From NCBI GenBank assembly GCA_028699365.1, contig JAQVUQ010000218.1, positions 1-5,235 of the forward strand: a stretch of DNA of 5,235 nt. Reading direction: 5' to 3'. Under the pieces are notes generated by a model, which did no database searches, had not been told where the DNA came from, and saw only the letters and a program-made list of their open reading frames with translations. The first letter of the stretch is position 1. Each line of letters opens with the position of its first letter. The DNA is from a bacterium. GTDB lineage: Bacteria > UBP13 > UBA5359. This document shows positions 1 to 5,235 of this stretch, in pieces. The position numbers and the translations under genes are program-made.

Positions 1-231
1 CCTCAAGCTGCCTATTACCAAGACGTCGTATTTGAGAAGCTCCTCAACGGATGAGGGCATAACCTTGACAAAGGTTGTTTCAAATCCTTTCTCCTGTTTC
101 AGGGCTTCGTATATGCCCTTGGCTCCGAGGCTTGCTTCATAAACACCTACCTTTATCTGCGCAAAGCCTTGCCTGCTGAAGATAACCATTAATAACATTA
201 CCGTTAGCCAACTCAATACCGCCTTCATCAT
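1..231 (-). CDS. N-terminal part of an exported protein with a Rossmann/GATase-like start (3' end missing)
   Basis: Seventy-seven codons are visible before the left edge. The start MMKAVLSWLTVMLLMVIFSR followed by QGFAQ reads as a Sec signal peptide: a short charged n-region, a hydrophobic core at about residues 5-18, and a likely cut after GFA (A24). The mature part begins IKVGVYEASLGAKGIYEALK and continues to VEELLKYDVLVIGSLR. This strand-helix-strand pattern, with a hydrophobic strand ending in G, fits a flavodoxin or class I GATase-like fold such as that in the hydrolase upstream. AGGAG eight bases before the ATG at 231-229 supports the start; a second ATG follows immediately. It begins 46 bases after the pseudopilin stop in the same direction, so cotranscription is likely. 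The family cannot be settled from 77 residues; ThuA-like or BPL_N-like proteins are alternatives. Confidence 0.72.
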   Translation of the reverse strand, partial: MMKAVLSWLTVMLLMVIFSRQGFAQIKVGVYEASLGAKGIYEALKQEKGFETTFVKVMPSSVEELLKYDVLVIGSLR

Positions 232-238
232 AACTTAC

Positions 239-248
239 TCTCCTCGCG
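239..248 (-). promoter_or_regulatory. Ribosome binding site of the exported-protein gene
   Basis: The minus strand reads GCGAGGAGAG, with AGGAG placed about eight bases before the ATG at 231-229. It supports a gene start close to the left edge, even though the gene itself is cut off. Confidence 0.7.
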
Positions 249-277
249 CTTACTTAAATAGAATACTATCTTATGCC

Positions 278-982
278 TTAGTACAATCCGCCCCCGTTAA
301 ACCACTTGCTCCCACTAGGAGGCTTGCCGCCTGAAGTCGTCAATGCAGTAAGAGGCGACCAAGTAACATGAAAATCGGCAAACAGAACGTTGATTCCGTC
401 AGAATGCCGAACATAAGGAAAGGCAGCACTTGATGGATATAAATAAGCACCAGCACCACTAGCACTGCCCTGAAGAGTACAATAAGACTGATTGCTACCT
501 GCCGGCGACTCGAAATCACATACCAGCAAGAGATGAGCCGGATCTTCCAAAGTAGATATTACCCCTGATGGTTGATGACCTGAATTCTGATAATTATCTG
601 CCACGTAACGGTTATAAGCATAACTAAGGGTACGCGATAATGGTTGTCCTGGAAAAGGTTCAGCAGAAGGACAAACAAAAGCCGTCAACTGGCCACCTGA
701 GCCTAAATATTGCTTATTGTTACTCAGATAAGGTATCATCTGAACATCCCATTCTTTACCTCCGCCCATTCCCCTGCGAGGGAACATGTCATCATAATCC
801 TGGCAATACATCATAAAGGCAACACCTATTTGCTTCAAATTGTTAAGACAGATAGCCTGTCTGGCCTTCTCTCTAGCCCGGGAGAATACCGGGAAAAGCA
901 ATCCTGCTAAAAGAGCGATTATAGCAATCACAACCAGCAATTCTATTAGTGTAAAACCTTTCCGTCCCCTCATGTTAACCAT
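278..982 (-). CDS. Type IV pilin-like pseudopilin, DUF1559-style (234 aa)
   Basis: The N-terminus MVNMRGRKG followed by [20 protein letters not shown] is a class III (prepilin peptidase) signal. Cleavage is expected between G9 and F10, with the conserved Glu at mature position 5 and a hydrophobic helix to about residue 30. Then come [13 protein letters not shown] and [12 protein letters not shown] (about 30-59), typical of the abundant prepilin-like proteins of Armatimonadota, Planctomycetota and Lentisphaerota. FVCPSAEP (102-109) and [17 protein letters not shown] (192-208) match the conserved C-terminal part of that family, except that the usual DGH is DFH here. I chose the ATG at 982-980 because AAGGAGGG lies six bases upstream. 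The frame is open further upstream, but that extension overlaps the hydrolase gene out of frame and resembles nothing. The protein is expected in the inner membrane, with possible assembly by a type II secretion or type IV pilus-like machine. Its real role in these phyla is largely unknown. Confidence 0.88.
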   Translation of the reverse strand: MVNMRGRKGFTLIELLVVIAIIALLAGLLFPVFSRAREKARQAICLNNLKQIGVAFMMYCQDYDDMFPRRGMGGGKEWDVQMIPYLSNNKQYLGSGGQLTAFVCPSAEPFPGQPLSRTLSYAYNRYVADNYQNSGHQPSGVISTLEDPAHLLLVCDFESPAGSNQSYCTLQGSASGAGAYLYPSSAAFPYVRHSDGINVLFADFHVTWSPLTALTTSGGKPPSGSKWFNGGGLY

Positions 983-988
983 TATACT

Positions 989-996
989 CCCTCCTT
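989..996 (-). promoter_or_regulatory. Strong ribosome binding site of the pseudopilin gene
   Basis: The minus strand reads AAGGAGGG with a six-base spacer to the ATG at 982. This selects that ATG over the in-frame ATG at 973 and over the longer open frame upstream. Confidence 0.8.
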
Positions 997-1019
997 GATC
1001 ATCTTTAGAATACCGTATC

Positions 1020-1055
1020 CCGGTGGCCCCATAGCGCTCGCTATGGGGCCACCGG
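1020..1055 (-). other. Perfect intergenic hairpin between hydrolase and pseudopilin genes
   Basis: Positions 1020-1035 pair without mismatch with 1040-1055: 16 pairs, mostly G-C, closing a four-base loop. In the minus-strand transcript the hairpin begins nine bases after the hydrolase stop and ends 23 bases before the pseudopilin ribosome binding site. No T-run follows on either strand, so it is not a canonical intrinsic terminator. It may protect the 3' end of the hydrolase message, mark an RNA processing site, cause partial attenuation, or be a copy of a dispersed palindromic element. Confidence 0.75.
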
Positions 1056-1064
1056 ACAACCTCA

Positions 1065-4000
1065 TTATTTAAGTATCTCCACCCCGCCGTTATACAGCAG
1101 GTTTGCACCGTTAAGATTGATATACAGATCATCGAACCAGGCGGTACCGTTGGCGCCTGACAGCACACACTTGGGAGTAATGCTCTTAATCCCTTTACTG
1201 AAAGTCTTGACATAGTTAACCTGCTGCCAATCGTGAGTACCCGTGTCAAAACGGGTATCGGCATCATACGTTTCGGTAGTGTAATCGCTGTAAACTATAT
1301 CGTATTGCAGGGCGAATAATGCTCCTGTCCCCACGCTGTCAGCCTTGGCCCAGCCGCCGAAGGTAAAGGTAGTGGGATAGGGCGAACTGAAGGTCATTGT
1401 CTTGCCGGTCCATTGCGATGCAGCCGTTCTGGAAAGCGTCCTGACGATTTTCAGAGATTTCGTCCCCGCATGGGCATAATCCCTGGCCCACCCGGCAGGC
1501 GTATCCAGAGAATCATTGACAGCGGTCGTCCAGCCATCCGGAGAGGTGATTTCAAAAGTCTCTTCCGAGTCGAAGATACCTGTGAATCCTGCCAGGTCGC
1601 CACTGCTGCCGATGGCTATGACATACGGCTCATCGTAATACTTGATATTTATCTTGAAGCCGTTATCCAGGTCTGTAGAAGATATCGAGGAACAAAGTGT
1701 CCTGCCGGTCAGGATCTCCTTGACGTCAAAGGTGCTCCCGCTCAGCCCGCAGCCGGCGGTATCCACCTTCAAGGTGGCTGTCCCCGGTCCGGAGAACGAG
1801 ACACACAGCGCGTTATCCTTCCTGGTGGCTTCAATGATGCTTATGCCTGTGTTATCGGTTAATTTGACCGGCGGATCGGCGATGTAATCGATCACCTGGG
1901 CCCAATAACCGGTGGACAGGTTTTCAGCTCCGATAGTTGAGAAGTAGACATTTCCGTTCTGCAGCAACAGCGGATTGCTGGTGGCATAATCGCTGACCAC
2001 TGTCGTAGCCCCGGTATTGTTGATCGTTTTTCTTCTGGTCGGCTGTATCAGCCAAGAGGAACTGCTGCTGAAATTGTTCATCGTGCCGGCGGCACCGTGC
2101 CCGGAGATGTCCTGAACGGAGGAGTCCTGGCCGTCGTCCAGCGCCCACTGTCCGGCCGTCAAAATGCTACTGTGTCCGGCAAGCTCATCAGCACTCAGGA
2201 GACGCGGGTAGATATTCAACTCGTCGATTACGCCGTTGAAGTAATAGGCACTGCCGTAAGCACACCCCACACTGAGCCAGCCGGCCGGCTTGGAACCTAT
2301 AGCTTGTGCCGTTCCGGTAGCGGTATTGTCTAAAACTCCATTGATATACAGCTTTGCCTCTCCGGTAGCACTGTCATAGGTGCCGGCTACATGATACCAA
2401 TTGTTTGAATTCATTACCGTATTACTGAGCACTCCTACGTTCCAACCGTTGGATGACGAATTGCCTATCAGCAACTCTAACTTACCGTAGGATACTGTTG
2501 AAAAGAAATAGGTATAGGTGTTCTTGCAGGCAATCACATGGAAGCTGCCTCTGGTATCCGGCTTTATCCAGGCTTCTATGGTCAGCTTATCAGTGATATC
2601 CAGGCTTGAGCCTGAACCGCAGTTGACATAATCATTCACTCCGTCAAAGGCTAAGGCTTTACCTATCTTACCGCTTACCCAGCAACCGGGAGCAGTCATA
2701 TTGGTAAGGGTGCCGTTGTTGCTGTTGCCGGACCTGTCGGTGGTCGTCGTACCCTGTGTTTCATCAAGAGCCCAGCGCCCGGCTATGGGCTGCTTGGCAT
2801 CCCGCATGATCGTATCGTCAGTGAACGCGGCATCGGTGTATATACGTAATTCATCAAGCTTGCCGCAAAACGGATTGTCTCCCAGGATCAGATTCGAAAT
2901 TTGTGAGTTATCCACCGTATAGCCGGTCAGACAAGTAAGCTCCCTCTCCTTGACTCCGTTCAGATAGAGCTTCATGGTATTGCCGGTTTTGCTTCCGGTT
3001 ACATGATACCACTGCCCTGTCTGGATACTGGTGATTGTCTTGACTCCGCTCCAGTAGTTCCACTGGGAATCGCCCGCTGCAGCAGCATCGGTTATGCGAT
3101 ACTGGAAGTGCAGCTTGCCGTCCGTACTGGAGTAGATCAGACGATAGAGTCCGTTATCCAGCGGTTTGGCATTATCCGTCAGACTGTCGAACTTCACCCA
3201 GGCCTCCAGCGTTAAAGGCTCGGTGATGTTCAGGGTAGAGCCGGCGCCGCAGTCCACATAGCCATCCGTCCCGTCAAAGGCCAGGGCTCCGCCGATCTTG
3301 CCTGTAGTCCAGCAACTGCTGCCGTCCATATTCTGCAGCGCCCCCATATTTCTTCCACGAGAGAAATCCTGCAAAAACATCCCCTGGCCGTCATCGAACA
3401 GCCACCGGCCGTTTATCCGGTCGCTCATCAGACCATCCTGATAATGCAGAGCTATTTCATCAGCACCAAGAGCCATGGGGTAGATATTCAGCTCGTCGAT
3501 TACGCCATTGAAGTAATAGGCACTGCCGTAAGCACACCCCACACTGAGCCAGCCGGTCGGTTTGGAGCCTATGGCTTGTGCCGTTCCGGTAGCGTTTTTG
3601 GCCAGAACTCCGTTTATATACAGTTTGGCCTCTCCGGTAGTGCTGTCGTAGGTGCCGGCTACATGATACCAGTTGCTCGAATTCAATACCATATCGCCGA
3701 CTAATACGATATTCCAACCGTTAGCAGACGAATTGCCGATCAATAGGGATAGCTTGCCGCTGTTCACGGCAAAGAAATAGGTGTAAGTGTTTTTACAGGC
3801 AATAACATGGTAGTTGCTTCTGGTATCCGGCTTTATCCAGGCCTCTATGGTCAGCTTGTCCGTAATATCCAGGCTTGATCCGGCACCGCAGTTGACGTAA
3901 TCATCCACTCCGTCAAACTGCAGTGCCTTGCCCACCTTGCCGTCGATCCAATGTCCTCCATTAGGATTGCTCAAGGTAATCGTAGAACTGGCCGGTTGAA

Positions 4001-5235
4001 GCGTAGACGTTGAAGTGTCGTCTCCGGCCACCGTCAAGCCGCAGAAAGTTGAGGTTTGATCCACCCCGCCCGTCAAATCCGGATTACTCTTAGTCAATGG
4101 CGTAGCCACCACCAGAATCTTGCCGCCGGCATTCTTATAAGCGGTCAGAGCATCCACCGTAGCCTGCGACAGGCCGTCTCCCATATCCTCGGGAATGATA
4201 ATTAAGCTATACTGCTGCAAATTATTCGAATTAAGAGCAAGCTGGCTGCCGATTACCAGACTGTCTACATCCATAAAGGGATACAGGCTTTTAGTCAGCG
4301 TAAACACTTTGTTGCTGTAATCAGGATATGGATCTGATGGGTACTTCATAATAAAGGGACTGGGATTAACCGCTACGGCAATCCTGGCCGGGCTGACGCC
4401 TCCCTGCCAATACCCCATCTGGCTTATCCAATTCGCTATATTGTCCTGGCCAAGATAGATAGCCAGCTCTTTTTCCGATACTCCCAAAAGATCGTTATAG
4501 TAATCGCCGTAAGCCTGGGTCCAGGTTTGGCTGTCACCGTAATAGCTTCTTATATAATCGATATACTGCGCCGGCCTATCCCAAAACCAACTAATCGGAC
4601 CACCGTGAAAGGCATAGGCATAATTCTGAGATAAGACTTGATTCTGATAGGCAGGGCCAAAGTCTATGTAACAATTATTGATATTCGTATAAGGCTTGAA
4701 CGCTCCGTCCGTACCACTACTGCTGTCGGTAGCCATAGTGCCGGGAACCCACATTTCATCGCAGATATTCTCCAGACCGACAACATCATACCCCCATTTC
4801 CAGGACTCACCGTGCGCACTCTCCGGGATGTAATATATAAAGGCGGTTTTCAAGTTATGGCTGGTCGCGTTGAGCTTGATTTGATTCATGAAGTTGTTGA
4901 CCAGACTGGTTTTATAGAGGTAATACCGCCTCCACCACTTATTATTGGCATCTACTGTCGTAGGCATGGTTCCGGTAGTATAAGTTTCGCTGAAGTTCGT
5001 CTGGCAGTACGTGGAAAACTCCGCCACATCGTCGGAATGATTGTCGGCCACTTCCGTAGCATCGACCTCGTGGAACATTACCCCTTCCAGGATATTGCCG
5101 TTGCTCGATCCGATATAGGCGGCGTAGTTTGTGGCTATCTCGTCTATTTCGGCGTTATACAGAGCTATCATGCGCGTATCGTTCAGACCGTATATATCAG
5201 TACCAGGCCAATAGTCATTAGGGGGCGTCCATACC
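1065..5235 (-). CDS. Secreted-type multidomain glycoside hydrolase-like protein with three LamG units (5' end missing)
   Basis: The frame stays open from the stop at 1065-1067 to the right edge (1389 residues visible), so the start and any signal peptide lie outside. The ATG at 5171-5169 is internal: 21 sense codons precede it and it has no Shine-Dalgarno sequence. Counting from that Met, residues 1-260 resemble a clan GH-A, GH42-like barrel. FHEVD (E35) is the candidate acid/base, and the following [10 protein letters not shown] plus a Trp-rich helix recalls the GH42 segment after strand 4. Residues 262-400 resemble the GATase-like beta-galactosidase trimerisation domain ([11 protein letters not shown], then [10 protein letters not shown] and NAGGKILVV). 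Three LamG units (409-1040) interrupt it, and it appears to resume at 1041-1095 ([23 protein letters not shown]). Residues 1100-1190 look like the beta-rich C-terminal domain of such enzymes. Residues 1201-1352 look like a CBM4/9-type jelly roll ([15 protein letters not shown]). The likely role is an exported enzyme or binding protein for glycans. Substrate and catalytic activity are not determinable, and no nucleophile was assigned. Confidence 0.85.
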   Translation of the reverse strand, partial: VWTPPNDYWPGTDIYGLNDTRMIALYNAEIDEIATNYAAYIGSSNGNILEGVMFHEVDATEVADNHSDDVAEFSTYCQTNFSETYTTGTMPTTVDANNKWWRRYYLYKTSLVNNFMNQIKLNATSHNLKTAFIYYIPESAHGESWKWGYDVVGLENICDEMWVPGTMATDSSSGTDGAFKPYTNINNCYIDFGPAYQNQVLSQNYAYAFHGGPISWFWDRPAQYIDYIRSYYGDSQTWTQAYGDYYNDLLGVSEKELAIYLGQDNIANWISQMGYWQGGVSPARIAVAVNPSPFIMKYPSDPYPDYSNKVFTLTKSLYPFMDVDSLVIGSQLALNSNNLQQYSLIIIPEDMGDGLSQATVDALTAYKNAGGKILVVATPLTKSNPDLTGGVDQTSTFCGLTVAGDDTSTSTLQPASSTITLSNPNGGHWIDGKVGKALQFDGVDDYVNCGAGSSLDITDKLTIEAWIKPDTRSNYHVIACKNTYTYFFAVNSGKLSLLIGNSSANGWNIVLVGDMVLNSSNWYHVAGTYDSTTGEAKLYINGVLAKNATGTAQAIGSKPTGWLSVGCAYGSAYYFNGVIDELNIYPMALGADEIALHYQDGLMSDRINGRWLFDDGQGMFLQDFSRGRNMGALQNMDGSSCWTTGKIGGALAFDGTDGYVDCGAGSTLNITEPLTLEAWVKFDSLTDNAKPLDNGLYRLIYSSTDGKLHFQYRITDAAAAGDSQWNYWSGVKTITSIQTGQWYHVTGSKTGNTMKLYLNGVKERELTCLTGYTVDNSQISNLILGDNPFCGKLDELRIYTDAAFTDDTIMRDAKQPIAGRWALDETQGTTTTDRSGNSNNGTLTNMTAPGCWVSGKIGKALAFDGVNDYVNCGSGSSLDITDKLTIEAWIKPDTRGSFHVIACKNTYTYFFSTVSYGKLELLIGNSSSNGWNVGVLSNTVMNSNNWYHVAGTYDSATGEAKLYINGVLDNTATGTAQAIGSKPAGWLSVGCAYGSAYYFNGVIDELNIYPRLLSADELAGHSSILTAGQWALDDGQDSSVQDISGHGAAGTMNNFSSSSSWLIQPTRRKTINNTGATTVVSDYATSNPLLLQNGNVYFSTIGAENLSTGYWAQVIDYIADPPVKLTDNTGISIIEATRKDNALCVSFSGPGTATLKVDTAGCGLSGSTFDVKEILTGRTLCSSISSTDLDNGFKINIKYYDEPYVIAIGSSGDLAGFTGIFDSEETFEITSPDGWTTAVNDSLDTPAGWARDYAHAGTKSLKIVRTLSRTAASQWTGKTMTFSSPYPTTFTFGGWAKADSVGTGALFALQYDIVYSDYTTETYDADTRFDTGTHDWQQVNYVKTFSKGIKSITPKCVLSGANGTAWFDDLYINLNGANLLYNGGVEILK
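2052..2678 (-). repeat. LamG array unit 3 (209 codons), near-copy of unit 1
   Basis: The unit covers residues 832-1040, with [31 protein letters not shown] and IDELNIYP. Long runs are identical to unit 1: residues 854-874 equal 431-451, and 964-989 equal 540-565. After the jelly roll comes [20 protein letters not shown] to W1040, the opening strand of a further LamG that never follows. The hydrolase sequence resumes instead. Confidence 0.82.
2184..2676 (-). repeat. Direct DNA repeat, copy within LamG unit 3
   Basis: Aligns with 3456-3945 at an offset of 1272 bases, falling to 1269 after a one-codon indel near the middle. The run 2236-2284 (49 bases) is identical to 3508-3556. The similarity fades past both ends, so the repeated block corresponds to one jelly-roll domain. 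Confidence 0.85.
2679..3308 (-). repeat. LamG array unit 2 (210 codons), the diverged one
   Basis: The unit covers residues 622-831, from [11 protein letters not shown] through [25 protein letters not shown] and LDELRIY to [10 protein letters not shown] and W831. It keeps the LamG landmarks and the length of its neighbours, but its middle (about 661-762) has a different loop set, including [15 protein letters not shown]. It is clearly less related to units 1 and 3 than those are to each other. Confidence 0.82.
3309..3947 (-). repeat. LamG array unit 1 (213 codons)
   Basis: The unit covers residues 409-621 of the hydrolase (numbered from the internal Met). It runs from [11 protein letters not shown] through [28 protein letters not shown] and IDELNIYP, then into [10 protein letters not shown] and the closing W621. 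These are the signatures of the LamG-like / concanavalin A-like jelly roll common in bacterial exported proteins, often implicated in carbohydrate or surface binding. The usual opening strand (GxWxLDExxG) is missing before it; the hydrolase sequence SNPNGGHW precedes it instead. Confidence 0.82.
3456..3945 (-). repeat. Direct DNA repeat, copy within LamG unit 1
   Basis: Partner of the repeat at 2184-2676. Most differences I checked are single scattered bases, many of them at third codon positions. That fits a fairly recent duplication or gene conversion followed by selection to keep the protein. Confidence 0.85.

Noticed and set aside
232-290. Promoter in front of the exported-protein gene
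   Set aside because: The minus strand has a TTGTAC and AT-rich hexamers such as TATTCT, but the spacing is 15 bases and the match to consensus is weak. The 46-base gap is more simply an intra-operon spacer.
710-910. Plus-strand open frame of 66 codons
   Set aside because: It is antisense to the conserved N-terminal half of the pseudopilin and has no recognisable protein features.
1020-1055. Rho-independent terminator
   Set aside because: The stem is ideal, but no T-rich tract follows it on the minus strand (GATACGGTATTC) or on the plus strand (ACAACCTCATT).
278-1267. Longer version of the pseudopilin starting at 1267
   Set aside because: The extra 95 residues overlap the hydrolase 3' end in another frame, cross the hairpin, show no domain character, and would bury the prepilin signal. 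The ATG at 982 has a strong ribosome binding site.
1413-1862. Plus-strand open frame of 149 codons, and shorter plus-strand frames at 1642-1887, 2097-2333, 2701-2922, 3003-3215 and 3444-3704
   Set aside because: All lie antisense within the hydrolase gene. The pairs inside the LamG repeats are similar only because the underlying DNA is repeated, and none looks like a real protein.
1924-2148. Minus-strand short frames at 1924-2148 and 3460-3717
   Set aside because: They lie in an alternate frame inside the hydrolase gene and are Arg/Gln-rich, typical of shadow translations.
2052-3947. CRISPR or mobile-element repeat structure
   Set aside because: The repeats are in-frame protein-domain repeats of about 630 bases. 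There are no short spacers, terminal inverted repeats or transposase.
5169-5171. ATG at 5171 as the true start of the large gene
   Set aside because: The frame is open upstream to the window edge with protein-like sequence ([16 protein letters not shown]), there is no ribosome binding site, and the visible barrel is already incomplete at its start.

Overview
All three genes I can support lie on the minus strand, so the window reads biologically from its right edge to its left. The content is a secreted glycoside hydrolase-like multidomain protein, a type IV pilin-like (DUF1559-style) pseudopilin, and the start of an exported protein. This combination suggests an uncultured, carbohydrate-degrading bacterium of the Armatimonadota/Planctomycetota/Lentisphaerota sort. 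The wording of the pseudopilin N-terminus ([13 protein letters not shown], then [12 protein letters not shown] and QDYDDMFPR) looks most like Armatimonadota to me. That is an inference from recalled sequence style, not a search.

Layout in transcription order: (1) 5235-1065, a very large gene cut by the right edge. It has a GH42-like TIM-barrel region, a class I glutamine-amidotransferase-like (beta-galactosidase trimerisation-type) domain split by an inserted array of three LamG/concanavalin-like units of about 210 residues, a beta-rich C-terminal domain and a carbohydrate-binding-like jelly roll. (2) 1064-983, a short intergenic segment with a perfect GC-rich hairpin and a strong ribosome binding site. 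(3) 982-278, a pseudopilin-like protein with a prepilin peptidase site. (4) 277-232, a 46-base spacer with a ribosome binding site. (5) 231-1, the first 77 codons of an exported protein with a Rossmann/GATase-like start, cut by the left edge.

The tight co-directional spacing suggests one transcript, possibly a polysaccharide-utilisation or surface-glycan module; this is inferred from context. The most unusual point is the architecture of the large protein. The LamG array interrupts another domain, and its units are phased as if circularly permuted or strand-swapped. The first LamG lacks its usual N-terminal strand, and an orphan copy of that strand follows the third. Units 1 and 3 are near-duplicates, while unit 2 between them is diverged. 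I see no RNA genes, CRISPR arrays, insertion sequences or defence systems.
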